Shown: positions 43,799 to 53,545, counted from the stretch's first letter. The stretch is 64,000 bases of DNA from Cupriavidus sp. (GCA_031180665.1 JAPSLP010000001.1:231259-295258); one strand, 5' to 3'. A program made the numbers and translations. The notes: generated by a model from the letters alone, not told the origin.

Positions 43799-45820
43799 AT
43801 GACCCCGCACGAGCCGGAGCCGCACGGCGGCACGCACGCCGACACCATCGCCCAGGCCCATCAGCGATCGCAGTCCTACGGTTTGCGCCCCTATGAGACA
43901 CCCGATTTCGGCCCGGTCGCGCCGGTCGACCTGCGCAGCCAGATCGAAAAGAGCCAGTCGCTGTTCACGCACGCGCTGCCGGTGATGGAGATGCTCTACG
44001 ATCAGATCGTCAACACGCACAGCATGGTGATCCTGACCGATACGGCTGGGTTGATCCTGCATTCGCTGGGCGACGACGATTTCCTCGCAAAAGCCGACAA
44101 GGTGGCGCTGCGCCCGGGCGCGGTGTGGTCCGAGGAGAGCAAGGGCACCAATGCGATCGGCACCGCGCTGACCGAGGGGCTGCCCACGCTCGTCCATGGC
44201 GACGAACACTTCCTGCGCGCCAATCATTTCCTGACCTGTTCGTGCTCGCCGATCCTCGATCCCTATGGCAAGACGGTCGGCGCGCTCGACGTCACCGGCG
44301 ACCATCGCGGCTTCCACAAGCACACCATGGCGCTGGTGCGCATGTCCGCGCAGATGATCGAGAACCATCTGTTCGAGAACGCCTTCCAGGACATGGTGCG
44401 CGTGCATTTCCACGCGCGGCAGGAGTTCATCGGCACGATCGCCGAAGGGCTGGCCTCGTTCACGCCGGGCGGCCGCTTCCTGTCTGCCAACCGCAGTGGG
44501 CAGTTCCAGCTCGGCTTGTCGGTTGGCGCGTTGCGGGCGCATACCTTTTCGTCGCTGTTCGGGCTGTCGATGGGCCAGCTGTTCGATGCGCTGCGCAGCG
44601 CGCCCGGGGGCGTCATGCCGCTGCAGCTCTCGAGCGGCGTCAAGGTCTGGGCCCGGGTCGAGGTCACCCGCTCGACGGTGGTGCCGTCCGGCGGGCTGAT
44701 GCCGGAGGCCCGCGAAACCGCCGCGCCACGGCGCAGCCGCCTGTCGAACGCCCCGCAGCCGGGCGGACTGGACGAGCTCGATACCGGCGATCCGCAGATG
44801 GCGGCGGTGATCGGCAAGCTGCGCAAGGTCGTGGGCCGGGACATTCCGGTGATGATCTGCGGCGAGACCGGTACCGGCAAGGAGTTGCTGGCCCGCGCGA
44901 TCCACGCCGAGAGCCAGCGGCAGCAAGGCCCGTTCGTCGCCGTCAATTGCGCTTCGATTCCGGAGACGTTGTTCGAATCGGAGCTGTTCGGCTACGAGGA
45001 GGGCGCGTTTACCGGTGCGCGAAAAAAGGGCGGCATCGGCAAGATGCTGCTCGCCAACGGCGGCACGCTGTTCCTCGACGAAATCGGCGACATGCCGCTG
45101 CATCTGCAGGTGCGGCTGCTGCGAGCGCTGCAGGAACGGTCCGTGACGCCGCTGGGCAGCAACAAGGTGATCGAGGTCGATTTCGTGCTGATCTGCGCCA
45201 CCAACCGCAACCTGCGCGAGGAAGTCGCGGCAGGCCGCTTCCGCGAGGACCTGTACTACCGGCTCAATGGCCTGGTGGTGCGGCTGCCGGCGCTGCGCGA
45301 TCGCACCGACCTCGACGTCGTCGCCAGCAAGGTGCTGGCGCGGCATGGCGGCGCATCGCGGCCGCTGCGGATCGCGCAGCCGGTGATGCGGATGTTCGCG
45401 TCCTATCACTGGCCCGGCAACATCCGGCAGCTGGCCAACCTGCTGAACACGGCGCGGCTGATGGCGGAGGACGAGGACGAGATCGACGTATCGCACCTGC
45501 CCGACGACTTCCTCGACGACTGGCGCGAGCGCAACGAGGCGGGCGCGGCCACATCCGCTGCGCCCATGAACGGCGCACGGCCGGGGGCAGTACCGGCCGC
45601 GGCGCCGGCGGATTCGGACGCGTCGCTGCCGCTGCGGCCGACCCGGCTTGCCGATGTCGAAGCGCTGACGATCGTGGCCACCGTCAAGGCGCATCACGGC
45701 AATATCTCGGCTGCCGCCAAGGCGCTCGGCATCTCCCGCAATACGGTTTACCGCAAGCTCGGCGAGGCGGAGCGCCTGCTGCAGCCCGATGCGGACCCCG
45801 GCACGGGCGAACCGCGCTGA
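43799..45820 (+). CDS. AcoR-type sigma54-dependent transcriptional activator
   Basis: 673 residues. N-terminal GAF-like sensory domain (SMVILTDTAGLILHSLGD, EESKGTNAIGTALTEG, CSCSPILDPYGKTVGALDVTGDH). Central AAA+ domain: Walker A GETGTGKE, the sigma54-contact loop GAFTGA (EEGAFTGARKKGG), Walker B GTLFLDEIGDM. C-terminal Fis-type HTH (GNISAAAKALGISRNTVYRKLGEA). The architecture and GAF motifs match AcoR and other acetoin/alcohol activators, which sense small C2-C4 alcohols or ketones. Four sigma54 elements in the locus, one of them its own, are its likely targets. Confidence 0.92.
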   Translation: MTPHEPEPHGGTHADTIAQAHQRSQSYGLRPYETPDFGPVAPVDLRSQIEKSQSLFTHALPVMEMLYDQIVNTHSMVILTDTAGLILHSLGDDDFLAKADKVALRPGAVWSEESKGTNAIGTALTEGLPTLVHGDEHFLRANHFLTCSCSPILDPYGKTVGALDVTGDHRGFHKHTMALVRMSAQMIENHLFENAFQDMVRVHFHARQEFIGTIAEGLASFTPGGRFLSANRSGQFQLGLSVGALRAHTFSSLFGLSMGQLFDALRSAPGGVMPLQLSSGVKVWARVEVTRSTVVPSGGLMPEARETAAPRRSRLSNAPQPGGLDELDTGDPQMAAVIGKLRKVVGRDIPVMICGETGTGKELLARAIHAESQRQQGPFVAVNCASIPETLFESELFGYEEGAFTGARKKGGIGKMLLANGGTLFLDEIGDMPLHLQVRLLRALQERSVTPLGSNKVIEVDFVLICATNRNLREEVAAGRFREDLYYRLNGLVVRLPALRDRTDLDVVASKVLARHGGASRPLRIAQPVMRMFASYHWPGNIRQLANLLNTARLMAEDEDEIDVSHLPDDFLDDWRERNEAGAATSAAPMNGARPGAVPAAAPADSDASLPLRPTRLADVEALTIVATVKAHHGNISAAAKALGISRNTVYRKLGEAERLLQPDADPGTGEPR

Positions 45821-45828
45821 GCCTGCCC

Positions 45829-45867
45829 GCGCGCGGCCCGATGCTCCCGATCATCGGGCCGGCGCGC
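45829..45867. terminator. hairpin between convergent genes
   Basis: GCGCGGCCCGATG and CATCGGGCCGGCGCGC form a stem with one bulge around an eight-base loop, between the activator and the hydrolase gene, whose stop it overlaps. Suits a bidirectional terminator but has no T-run. Confidence 0.4.
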
Positions 45868-46804
45868 GACGCATCCATTCATCCTCCAGTTCCAGCCAGG
45901 CGCGCTGCACATTCAGCGCGTGCCGCGGCACGAAGCCGCGCCAGTGCCGGAAGGCTTCGCCCGGCACCGCCTGCAAGGCATCGGCAGCGTCCACGCCGGT
46001 GGCCAGGCCCTGGCGGATATCGTGTTCGACGCTGTCGAGGTAGGCCAGTGTCGGCACGATGTTCTGCTGCGCCGTGCCGATGCCGTCGCCGACCACGGTG
46101 GTCGCCGGCAAGGCCGAAAGCGCGCGCAGCGCCGCGCGCCACCCCATCAGCGAGCCATCGCGCAGATCCGGCACACACTGGCCCGTGACCAGACCGCCGG
46201 CGCACAGCAGGCGCAGCGCGGGCGCATACAGTGCCGTGTCGGAGGCGCTGTGCGCATTGGCGAAGATCCGCACTTGCCAGCGGACTCCGCCCGCCTGCAG
46301 CGGGGTGTCCTCGCGCAGTACCGGCCGAGGCAGCACGATGGTCGTGCCGGCCATCGCTGCGGCACCGAGTTCGGCCGCGAGCTGGCGAAGGCAGGCATCG
46401 CAACGCGATCGCATCCGCGCCGCCGTCGCCGGCGAAGCGAGGAAAGCGGGACGCGGCTGCAGCTCGGCGAACGCGGCATTGGCCAGCACCTGCCGTGGAT
46501 GCGGATGCGAATTGACCACCCACCGCACCGGCAGCGCGGTGAGCCGCCGGATCGCCGCGATCAGCCGGCGGCCATGGCGAAGATTCGGGCCGGGATCGAT
46601 CACCAGCACGCCATCGCGGCCGATCGCCACGAGGGAGGGCGAGAGCGACGGGCCGCCGTCGTCGACCGGGCCGGCGTAGATGCCCGGCGCCAGCGGCGAC
46701 AGTGCCGCCGGGCCGGGCGCCGCCGCTGCCACGCTGTCCACGGACAGCGCAGCCAATCCCAAGCGGGCCGCACGCTGCAGGAACACGCGGCGTGCGCCGG
46801 TCAT
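45851..46804 (-). CDS. quinoprotein relay system zinc-metallohydrolase-like protein (SoxH-related), copy A
   Basis: 317 residues with a metallo-beta-lactamase fold: signal-like N-terminus with RR (RRVFLQRAARLGLAALS), DGVLVIDPGPNLRHG, WVVNSHPHPRQVLANAAF and FANAHSASDTALYAP. The usual HxHxDH reads HPHPRQ here, so the second metal site is lost or changed. SoxH-related families that occur only with PQQ dehydrogenases have this character. Four bases overlap the alpha/beta hydrolase gene (ATGA). It may mature or protect the dehydrogenase or process a thiol-linked intermediate. Confidence 0.82.
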   Translation of the reverse strand: MTGARRVFLQRAARLGLAALSVDSVAAAAPGPAALSPLAPGIYAGPVDDGGPSLSPSLVAIGRDGVLVIDPGPNLRHGRRLIAAIRRLTALPVRWVVNSHPHPRQVLANAAFAELQPRPAFLASPATAARMRSRCDACLRQLAAELGAAAMAGTTIVLPRPVLREDTPLQAGGVRWQVRIFANAHSASDTALYAPALRLLCAGGLVTGQCVPDLRDGSLMGWRAALRALSALPATTVVGDGIGTAQQNIVPTLAYLDSVEHDIRQGLATGVDAADALQAVPGEAFRHWRGFVPRHALNVQRAWLELEDEWMRRAPAR

Positions 46805-47775
46805 GCGGACATCTCCCCGATCGCGGATCGCAACGCGTCGGCCATTGGCCCATTGGCGAGATGCCCGGCCCGGGGCACCACGCGCAGGATGGCGTGCGGC
46901 ATGGCCGCCTGCAGCCGTGCCGCATTGCCGGGCCGACAGACGCGGTCGCGCGCGCCGTGCAGCAGGATCGTGGGGATTCGTTGCCGCGCGATGCTGGCGG
47001 CGCAACGCAGCAGCGCGGGCTTGCCGAGTCCGCAACGGCGCTGCAGGTAGTGCGCCTGGATGCGGTACTTGCGCCGCAGATCGGCGTCCTCGTGCCGGGC
47101 GCGACGGACCTGTCGACGCAGGCCGGCGCGTTCGCCCAGCAGTGCGCGTTCCACTGTGCGCCACCGCCGGGCAGTGTCCCGTCGTTGAACACTTGTTCCA
47201 TTCTGCAGCAGCCGGATGGCGCAACGCCGTTGCGCTTCGGCAGAGTTTCCGCGCGCTCGCGCCGCAGCGAGCTGCCCGCCTGCCGGTGGCAGCACCGACA
47301 TGCCGCGGGCACGCGCCGCAAACAGCCGCAGGATATCGTCGCGCCCCGTCAGGAAGCTGCCGCGCAGCACCAGCCCCGCAACGCGCTGCGGCCAGCGTGC
47401 CGCGTAGGCCAGTGCCAGCGAGGCGCCCCACGAACCCGCGGCCACATGCCAGCGCTCGATGCCCAGCGCCCTGCGTAGTCGTTCGATATCGGCAAGCAGC
47501 GCGCCGACGGTATTGCGCCTGAGCGTGCCGGCCGGCAGCGACCGGCCGGCCCCGCGCTGATCGGGCAGGATGGCCAGCTGCCGTGCCGGATCGAACCAGT
47601 CCGCCATCGACGGCGTGCAGCCGCTGCCCGGGCCGCCATGCAGCACGAGCCATGGCACGCCATCGGGCCGGCCATGCAGGCGGACGTGCAGACGGTGCAT
47701 GTCCGCGGTGCGCAGCCAGAATGCGCGCTCTTCGATCGGGTCGGAAACGTGCTGCTGCTGTGCGGAGTCGGGCAT
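46801..47775 (-). CDS. alpha/beta hydrolase, proline iminopeptidase-like, linked to pqq genes
   Basis: 324 residues. Family S33 motifs: [13 protein letters not shown] (oxyanion hole), [13 protein letters not shown], and nucleophile elbow GSWGASLAL with the catalytic Ser; the terminal His is in GHLANGP and the Asp in HGARDRVC. The start [12 protein letters not shown] is chosen over an earlier ATG. It is divergent from pqqA and overlaps the SoxH-like gene. Since no M16 protease (pqqF) is present, this peptidase may take part in trimming PqqA after cross-linking, which is inference. Confidence 0.83.
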   Translation of the reverse strand: MPDSAQQQHVSDPIEERAFWLRTADMHRLHVRLHGRPDGVPWLVLHGGPGSGCTPSMADWFDPARQLAILPDQRGAGRSLPAGTLRRNTVGALLADIERLRRALGIERWHVAAGSWGASLALAYAARWPQRVAGLVLRGSFLTGRDDILRLFAARARGMSVLPPAGGQLAAARARGNSAEAQRRCAIRLLQNGTSVQRRDTARRWRTVERALLGERAGLRRQVRRARHEDADLRRKYRIQAHYLQRRCGLGKPALLRCAASIARQRIPTILLHGARDRVCRPGNAARLQAAMPHAILRVVPRAGHLANGPMADALRSAIGEMSA

Positions 47776-47880
47776 GGATGTTGCCTTGGGATCGACGCGG
47801 AAGGGCGCGGCACGGTGCCGGCGCCCGGTCCGACTCGGCAATCACAGTCCGTGCCAAGCAACCACATCGAAGGAGACCTC

Positions 47881-47955
47881 ATGAACTGGACAACGCCCGC
47901 CTATACCGACCTTCGCCTCGGCTTCGAGATCACGATGTATATCGCCAATCGCTGA
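47881..47955 (+). CDS. pqqA: PQQ precursor peptide PqqA
   Basis: 24 residues, [20 protein letters not shown] followed by four more residues ending in Arg. Glu16 and Tyr20, the two residues cross-linked by PqqE and then cut out to become PQQ, are in the conserved GFE(I/V)TMY context. A strong AAGGAG site precedes the ATG. It heads pqqBCDE; the hairpin after its stop may keep its level higher than that of the enzymes. Confidence 0.97.
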   Translation: MNWTTPAYTDLRLGFEITMYIANR

Positions 47956-47973
47956 CGGCCAGCGTGCGAGGCG

Positions 47974-47993
47974 GTCCCCGCGCTCGCGGGGAC
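47974..47993 (+). terminator. pqqA-pqqB intercistronic hairpin
   Basis: GTCCCCGCG, loop CT, CGCGGGGAC: a perfect nine-base-pair stem between pqqA and pqqB. No T-run. Probably an attenuator or mRNA stabiliser that favours pqqA expression. It resembles the second hairpin of the REP-like repeat at 16071. Confidence 0.7.
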
Positions 47994-48038
47994 TACCCGA
48001 CAAACCATAGAACGGGCGCATGGCGCCCCGGCACTGCG

Positions 48039-48956
48039 ATGACGACGTTAAGGGTTCTGGGATCGGCTGCGGGCGGGGGCTTTCCGCAGTGGAACTGCAA
48101 CTGCACCAATTGCGATGGCATGCGCCGCGGCGCGGTCTCGGCAGTGCCGCGCACCCAATCCTCGATCGCGTTGACGGAGAACGGCCTGGACTGGCTGCTG
48201 GTCAACGCGTCGCCCGACATCCTTGCGCAGATCCGCGCCACGCCGGCGCTGCAGCCCGCCCGGGAGCGGCGCGACACCGGCATCGCTGCCGTTCTGCTGA
48301 TGGACGCGCAGATCGATCACGTGACCGGGCTGCTGATGCTGCGCGAACACCAGCGCCCCTTGCCCGTGTATGCCACCGGGCCAGTGCTCGCGGATCTGTC
48401 CGATGCCTTGCCGCTGTCGCGCGTGCTGTCGCACTACTGCGGCCTCGATCCGCGTCCGCTGCCGCTCGATGGCGGGCCGTTGCGCATCGCGCCGCTGCAG
48501 CGGGCCACCATCACGCCCGTGCCGCTCGACAGCAAGGCGCCACCGTATTCGCCGAACCGCCATGCGCCGCAGCGTGGCGACAATATCGGCCTGCGCATCG
48601 TCGACACCGCCACCGGCAGACGCGCCTTCTATGCACCGGGACTGGAGCGCGTCACGCCGGATCTGATGGAAGAGCTGCGCGGTGCCGATATCGTGCTGGT
48701 CGATGGCACCTTCTGGACCGACGACGAGATGCTCCGGCTGGGTCTGTCGAACAAGACCGCGGCCGAGATGGGTCATCTGGCGCTGTCCGGCGCCGGCGGC
48801 ATGATCGCGGTGCTCGACGCGCTGCCGGCCTCGCGCAAGATCCTGATCCATATCAACAACACCAATCCGATTCTCGACGAGCGATCGCCGCAGCGCCGCC
48901 ATCTGGGCGCACACGGCATCGAGGTCGCCTGCGACGGCATGGAGATCGCGCTATGA
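48039..48956 (+). CDS. pqqB: PQQ biosynthesis protein PqqB
   Basis: 305 residues, metallo-beta-lactamase fold. The start [20 protein letters not shown] and [12 protein letters not shown] (zinc site) are diagnostic; [15 protein letters not shown] carries the modified HxHxDH. PqqB is an iron-dependent hydroxylase acting on the Glu-Tyr intermediate. An ATG lies 82 bases after the pqqA stop. The stop overlaps pqqC by 4 bases (ATGA). Confidence 0.97.
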   Translation: MTTLRVLGSAAGGGFPQWNCNCTNCDGMRRGAVSAVPRTQSSIALTENGLDWLLVNASPDILAQIRATPALQPARERRDTGIAAVLLMDAQIDHVTGLLMLREHQRPLPVYATGPVLADLSDALPLSRVLSHYCGLDPRPLPLDGGPLRIAPLQRATITPVPLDSKAPPYSPNRHAPQRGDNIGLRIVDTATGRRAFYAPGLERVTPDLMEELRGADIVLVDGTFWTDDEMLRLGLSNKTAAEMGHLALSGAGGMIAVLDALPASRKILIHINNTNPILDERSPQRRHLGAHGIEVACDGMEIAL

Positions 48957-49645
48957 CGCAGGCCACCGCCTGGAGCCCGGCCGAGTTCGAGTCGCAACTG
49001 CGCGCGAAGCAGTCGGGCTACCACATTCATCATCCGTTCCATCGACGCATGGCGGCGGGACAGTGCACGCCGGAGCAGATCCGCGGCTGGGTGGCCAACC
49101 GCTTCTACTACCAGGTCCGCATCCCGCAGAAGGACGCCGCCATCCTGGCCAACTGCCCGGACCGCGAGACGCGCCGGCTGTGGGTCCAGCGCATCCTGGA
49201 CCACGACGGCACGGACGGCGAGGCCGGCGGCATCGAAGCCTGGGTGCGGCTGGGCGAGGCAGTCGGGCTGCCGCGCCAGGTCCTTTGCTCGCACGAGCTG
49301 GTGGTGCCCGGGGTGCGCTTCGCCGTCGACGCCTACGTCAATTTCGCGCGCAGCGCCCCCTGGCAGGAGGCCGTGTGCTCGTCGCTGACGGAGATGTTCG
49401 CACCGGAGATCCATCGGCAGCGGCTGGCCGGCTGGCCCGAGCACTACCCATGGATCGAGCGGGACGGACTGGACTATTTCCGCACGCGCATCCCGCTCGC
49501 GCAGCGCGACGTGGACCATGGGCTGCGCGTGACGCTCGAACACTTCCGCACGCCAGCCGAGCAGCGACGCGCGCTCGAGATCCTTCAGTTCAAGCTCGAC
49601 GTGTTGTGGTCGATGCTCGATGCCATCGAGAGGGCCTATCCATGA
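48953..49645 (+). CDS. pqqC: pyrroloquinoline-quinone synthase PqqC
   Basis: 230 residues, TenA-like helical fold. Conserved [31 protein letters not shown] and [19 protein letters not shown] are seen. It carries out the final eight-electron oxidation and ring closure of AHQQ to PQQ without a cofactor. It is translationally coupled to both pqqB and pqqD (4-base overlaps on each side). Confidence 0.97.
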   Translation: MTQATAWSPAEFESQLRAKQSGYHIHHPFHRRMAAGQCTPEQIRGWVANRFYYQVRIPQKDAAILANCPDRETRRLWVQRILDHDGTDGEAGGIEAWVRLGEAVGLPRQVLCSHELVVPGVRFAVDAYVNFARSAPWQEAVCSSLTEMFAPEIHRQRLAGWPEHYPWIERDGLDYFRTRIPLAQRDVDHGLRVTLEHFRTPAEQRRALEILQFKLDVLWSMLDAIERAYP

Positions 49646-49914
49646 ACGCGCCATCCGCCGGCACCTGCATGCCGACCCTGCACCGCACGCTGCGCCTGCA
49701 ATGGGAGCAGGCACAGCAGGCGTGGGTGCTGCTGTATCCCGAGGGCATGGTCACGCTGAACGACAGCGCGGCGGCGATCCTGCGGCGCTGCGATGGCTCC
49801 CGCACGCTGGACATGCTGATCGACGAACTGCAAGGTGCCTATGACGTACAGGGAATCGCCGCGGAGGTCCATGCCTTTGTCAAACATGCCTTCGAACGCG
49901 GCTGGCTCGCCTGA
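49642..49914 (+). CDS. pqqD: PQQ biosynthesis peptide chaperone PqqD
   Basis: 90 residues, the usual length, with the RRE (RiPP recognition element) fold: [43 protein letters not shown]. It carries PqqA to PqqE. It overlaps pqqC by 4 bases and pqqE by about 40 bases. Confidence 0.95.
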   Translation: MNAPSAGTCMPTLHRTLRLQWEQAQQAWVLLYPEGMVTLNDSAAAILRRCDGSRTLDMLIDELQGAYDVQGIAAEVHAFVKHAFERGWLA

Positions 49915-51058
49915 GGCAGCAGGGCGCCCCGGCCCGCCGCTGTGGCTGCTGGCCGAGCTGACCTATCGCTGCCCGCTGCATTGCGCGTTCTGCTCCAATC
50001 CGGTCGACTATGCCCGGCACGGCGCGGAACTTGACACCGGCCAATGGCTGGACGTGCTGACGCAGGCGAGGGCGCTGGGCGCGGTGCAGCTGGGGCTGTC
50101 GGGCGGCGAGCCGCTGATGCGCAAGGATCTCGAGGCGATCGTCGCGCATGCCCGCCGGCTTGGCTTCTACATCAACCTGATCACCTCCGGCGTGGGCTTG
50201 ACCGATGAACGGCTGGGCGCGCTGCGCGAGGCGGGGCTCGATCATATCCAGCTGTCCTTCCAGGATTCGACCCGCGAACTCAACGACTTCCTGTCGAGCA
50301 CCCGAACCTTCGACCTGAAGCAGCGCGTGGCCCGCATGATCAAGGCGCACGGCTACCCGATGGTGATGAACTGCGTGCTGCACCGGCACAACCTGCCGCA
50401 TGTGGGCGCCATCATCGAGATGGCGCTGGAGATGGGCGCCGAATACCTGGAACTGGCCAACACCCAGTACTACGGCTGGGCCTGGCGCAACCGCCTCGCG
50501 CTGATGCCCGATGCCGCGCAGCTGCGCGAGGCCGAGGCGGTGGTCGAGCGCTATCGGCAGCGTATCGGCTCGCGCTGCCGCATCCTGTTCGTCGTCCCCG
50601 ACTATTTCGAGACGCGCCCCAAGAAGTGCATGAACGGATGGGGCACGACCTTTCTCGGCGTCGCACCCGACGGCACGGCATTGCCGTGCCACGCGGCGCG
50701 CATGCTGCCCGGCATTGCGCTGCCGAACGTCGCCGGCATGCCGCTGCGCGACATCTGGTTCGACAGCGAAGCATTCAACCGCTATCGCGGCACCGCGTGG
50801 ATGAAAGGCGCGTGCCAATCCTGCGACGAGAAGGAGGCCGACGCCGGCGGCTGCCGCTGCCAGGCGTGGCAGCTGACCGGCGATGCCGACGCGACGGACC
50901 CGGTCTGCGACCGGTCGGACGACCACGATCGCGTGCGCGCCATCGTGGCACAGGGCAGGCTGGCCGCCGTGCTGGCCGGCGGGCGCGTCGAACGGGGCAG
51001 GCAGGCGCCGCTGCTGTTTCGCACGGATGCCAATTCGCTGCGATTGAGCGACCTGTAG
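49871..51058 (+). CDS. pqqE: PqqA peptide cyclase PqqE (radical SAM)
   Basis: 395 residues from the ATG used here; a second ATG five codons on ([11 protein letters not shown]) is equally possible, and the frame is open further upstream. Radical SAM Cys cluster CPLHCAFCSNP is near residue 35; the SPASM/auxiliary cluster Cys lie in KKCMNGWG, LPCHAARM and CQSCDEKEADAGGCRCQA. It forms the Glu-Tyr carbon-carbon bond in PqqA on PqqD. It is the last gene of the pqq operon and is followed by a terminator. Confidence 0.95.
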   Translation: MPLSNMPSNAAGSPEAAGRPGPPLWLLAELTYRCPLHCAFCSNPVDYARHGAELDTGQWLDVLTQARALGAVQLGLSGGEPLMRKDLEAIVAHARRLGFYINLITSGVGLTDERLGALREAGLDHIQLSFQDSTRELNDFLSSTRTFDLKQRVARMIKAHGYPMVMNCVLHRHNLPHVGAIIEMALEMGAEYLELANTQYYGWAWRNRLALMPDAAQLREAEAVVERYRQRIGSRCRILFVVPDYFETRPKKCMNGWGTTFLGVAPDGTALPCHAARMLPGIALPNVAGMPLRDIWFDSEAFNRYRGTAWMKGACQSCDEKEADAGGCRCQAWQLTGDADATDPVCDRSDDHDRVRAIVAQGRLAAVLAGGRVERGRQAPLLFRTDANSLRLSDL

Positions 51059-51083
51059 CCGGCAAGGGCGCGCGAGCACAAAC

Positions 51084-51112
51084 AAGGAGAGGCGCTCCGC
51101 CGCCTCTCCTTT
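51084..51112. terminator. Rho-independent terminator between pqqE and the cytochrome c gene
   Basis: AAGGAGAGGCG, loop CTCCGC, CGCCTCTCCTT: an 11-base-pair stem with T and C-rich ends. It lies between convergent genes and can end transcription from both sides. Confidence 0.7.
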
Positions 51113-51138
51113 CCCATTTCAAGCGGGGCCCGATCGGA

Positions 51139-51480
51139 TCAACCCGCCTCCAGCACCCACGCCGCCAGCTGCTTGGCCTCGTCATCCTTCAGCGAGGGGT
51201 GCGGCGGCATCGGAATCCGCCCCCATACCCCCTTGCCGCCTTCCTGGATCTTGCGGGCGAGCTTGCTGGCGGCCTCGCTGTCGCCCTTGTATTTGGCCGC
51301 GACCTCGGCGAAGCCGGGGCCCACCAGCTTGCCCTGCATGCCATGGCAGGAGAAGCAGCCGTTCTTGTCGGCCAGCGCCTTGATATCCGGCGCCGCCTGC
51401 GCCGATGCGGCCACGGCCAGGCCAAAGGCGAGGGCAACGGCGCCGCGCGGCGCGATCTGTCGAATCCGTTCTTTCAGCAT
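51139..51480 (-). CDS. small periplasmic cytochrome c (c551/c8 type)
   Basis: 113 residues with a signal peptide (residues 11-29, AVALAFGLAVAASAQA). Haem site CFSCH at 42-46 and axial Met91 in IPMPPHPSL fit the cytochrome c551/c8 family. The gene is 95 bases downstream of the alcohol dehydrogenase gene on the same strand and should be co-transcribed with it. It may accept electrons from the dehydrogenase directly or from cytochrome c550. Confidence 0.92.
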   Translation of the reverse strand: MLKERIRQIAPRGAVALAFGLAVAASAQAAPDIKALADKNGCFSCHGMQGKLVGPGFAEVAAKYKGDSEAASKLARKIQEGGKGVWGRIPMPPHPSLKDDEAKQLAAWVLEAG

Positions 51481-51574
51481 GAATCACCCATTCGAATACG
51501 GCCGGCGCCGTCCGCGCATGCGTGAACACCTGCGCCCATGCGTGCGCTCGCGCGCCGGCCTGTACGGCAAACGC

Positions 51575-53308
51575 TCAGACCTTGCTCAGCTTGAACACCC
51601 ACACCGAGCCGCCTTGCTCGAGGAAGTTGACGCGCTTGGCCACGTCGCCCCCCCACAGCGGCACGGCACCCCCCCAGCCGGACACCACGGCGATGAACTG
51701 CTCGCCGTTTTCTTCCCAGGTGACCGGCGGCGCCACCACGCCGCTGCCGGTCTGGAATTGCCACAGCTCCTTGCCGGTCTTCGCGTCCGCCGCCTTCAGG
51801 TAGCCCTCGGGCGTGCCCCAGAACACCAGGCCGCCGCCGGTCGTCATCACGCCGCCCCACAGCGGCGCGTTGTTCTTGACCTCCCAGACGATCTTGCCGG
51901 TCTTCGGATCGACGGCGCGCAACGCGCCGATATAGTCCTCGTTCAGCGGCTTGATGGTGAAGCCGGCGCCGAGGAAGGCCGCGCCCTTCTTGTAGGTGAT
52001 CGGCTCGTTCCAGATGTCCATGCCCCATTCGTTGGCGGGCACGTAGAACAGGCCCGTCTGCGGGCTGAACGCCATCGGCTGCTGGTTCTTGCCGCCGAGA
52101 AAGCCCGGCGCGGCGAACACCGACTGCCCCTTCTTCTGATCGGCGGGATCGCCCGGGCGGCTTTCCGCGACGAAGTTGGGCCGGCCGGTCTTCAGGTCGA
52201 TGTCCTTGGCCCAGGTCACCTTGCGGACGAAGGGGAAGGCGTTCAGCACCTTGCCGTCGCGCGCATCGTTGACGTAGAAAAAGCCGTTGCGGTCGGCCTT
52301 GCCGCCGACCCGTTTGCCGTCCAGTTCGAAGGTCACGAACTCGTTGACGCCATCGAAATCCCAGCCGTCGTTCGGCGTGTTCTGGTAATGCCAGACGATC
52401 TTTCCGCTCGCCGGATCGATGGCCACCGTCGACGACGAGTAGAGGTTGTCGCCCTTGCGCAGATGGCTGTTCCACGGTCCCGGATTGCCCGTGCCGAAGT
52501 AGGCCAGCCCCGTCTTCGGATCGTAGGTCCCGCCGAGCCAGGTCGCCGCGCCGCCGGTCTTCCAGGTCTCGCCGGGCCAGCTGGCGTTCAGGTTGCCGGT
52601 GATGCCGTTCTCGATCTTGTTGCCCTCGGCGTCGAAGCGGTAGCCCATATGCCCTTCGACGGTCGGCCGGATCCACACCAGCCGGCCGGTCTTGGCATCG
52701 CGCGCCTCGACGCGGCCCACCACGCCGAACTCGCCCCCCGACACGCCGGTCAGCACCAGCCCCTTCACGATCATCGGCGCCGCCGTGTACGAATAGCCGG
52801 CCGCGTAATCGTCGATCTTGTCTTTCCACACCACCTTGCCGGTGTCCTGGTCGAGCGCGACCAGTTGCGCGTCCAGCGTGCCGAAGATGACGAGCTTGTC
52901 GTACAGCGCGGCGCCGCGGTTGACCACGTCGCAGCAGGGCATGATGCCTTCCGGCAGGCGATGCTCGTACTTCCACAGCTTGGCGCCGGTCCTGGCATCG
53001 AGCGCGAAGATCCGCGAGTACGACGCGGTGACGAACATCTTGCCGTTATGGATCAGCGGCTGCGATTCCTGGCCGCGCTGCTTCTCCCCGCCGAACGAGA
53101 ACGACCACGCCGGCACCAGGCGGGCGACGTTCTTCGTGTTGATCCTGGCCAGTGGCGAGAAGCGATGGCCCTCCGGCCCGATTCCCCACGACAGCACATC
53201 ACCGGGACTCTTCGCGTCGTTCTCGATCATCGCGTCCGTCACCGCGGCCCGCGCGGCGAAGCTGGCCACGCAGGCGGCCGCCAGCACCAGCACCTTCAAC
53301 TTGCTCAT
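51575..53308 (-). CDS. PQQ-dependent alcohol dehydrogenase, lanthanide-type signature
   Basis: 577 residues: signal peptide ([16 protein letters not shown]), then an eight-bladed propeller. Key features: vicinal disulfide Cys125-Cys126 (MPCCDVV) under PQQ; metal ligands Glu193 (SGGEFGVVG) and Asn275 (GTGNPGPWN); catalytic Asp317 and a second acidic residue Asp319 in [11 protein letters not shown]. Asp at +2 is what separates lanthanide enzymes (XoxF, PedH/ExaF) from calcium ones, which have Ala, Ser or Thr. There is no C-terminal haem domain, so it is a type I enzyme that needs separate cytochromes. The start MSKLKVLVL has GAGAGAGGAGC upstream; an earlier ATG adds ten residues. A sigma54 element lies about 120 bases upstream. 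Confidence 0.93.
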   Translation of the reverse strand: MSKLKVLVLAAACVASFAARAAVTDAMIENDAKSPGDVLSWGIGPEGHRFSPLARINTKNVARLVPAWSFSFGGEKQRGQESQPLIHNGKMFVTASYSRIFALDARTGAKLWKYEHRLPEGIMPCCDVVNRGAALYDKLVIFGTLDAQLVALDQDTGKVVWKDKIDDYAAGYSYTAAPMIVKGLVLTGVSGGEFGVVGRVEARDAKTGRLVWIRPTVEGHMGYRFDAEGNKIENGITGNLNASWPGETWKTGGAATWLGGTYDPKTGLAYFGTGNPGPWNSHLRKGDNLYSSSTVAIDPASGKIVWHYQNTPNDGWDFDGVNEFVTFELDGKRVGGKADRNGFFYVNDARDGKVLNAFPFVRKVTWAKDIDLKTGRPNFVAESRPGDPADQKKGQSVFAAPGFLGGKNQQPMAFSPQTGLFYVPANEWGMDIWNEPITYKKGAAFLGAGFTIKPLNEDYIGALRAVDPKTGKIVWEVKNNAPLWGGVMTTGGGLVFWGTPEGYLKAADAKTGKELWQFQTGSGVVAPPVTWEENGEQFIAVVSGWGGAVPLWGGDVAKRVNFLEQGGSVWVFKLSKV

Positions 53309-53429
53309 CGTTTGCTCCTCTCTCTTTTTGTCGATCATCGGTTTGGATCATCTCTGTTGCGGATTTCCCGGTGGTCCTGCCGTTGGCGTGGCACAGGCCG
53401 GTCGGCGATGCCGCGCCGGTGCGCCAAGC

Positions 53430-53445
53430 CGCAAATCGCATGCCA
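53430..53445 (-). promoter_or_regulatory. sigma54 -24/-12 element for the alcohol dehydrogenase gene
   Basis: The minus strand reads TGGCATGCGATTTGCG; GG and GC are 10 bases apart. Transcription would start about 110 bases before the coding start. A GCAACAG motif lies about 95 bases upstream (53539-53545). Confidence 0.82.
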
Positions 53446-53538
53446 CCTCGGCCGTGAAAAATTCCCGTTGTTTGCGGGGCTTTGCGGGCCTTTTCGCTGC
53501 GCAATCGACCGCGCCGATGCGCCGTACCGCGCTACCGC

Positions 53539-53545
53539 GCAACAG
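53539..53545. promoter_or_regulatory. candidate activator-binding motif GCAACAG (alcohol dehydrogenase)
   Basis: It is part of a larger symmetric stretch (GCGCAACAGCGCTGTCGCGC; ACAGCGCTGT is a perfect palindrome) at enhancer distance from the sigma54 element. Shared with the two other sigma54 regions of the locus. Confidence 0.45.

Noticed and set aside
43082..45697. An 871-codon antisense frame over the AcoR-like gene
   Set aside because: It crosses three real genes on both strands and has no protein-like features; it is a by-product of high GC.
47785..47880. A sigma54 element ahead of pqqA (CGGCACGGTGCCGGCG)
   Set aside because: GG-N10-GC spacing is present, but the -12 half (CGGC) and the first base do not match, so it was not called.
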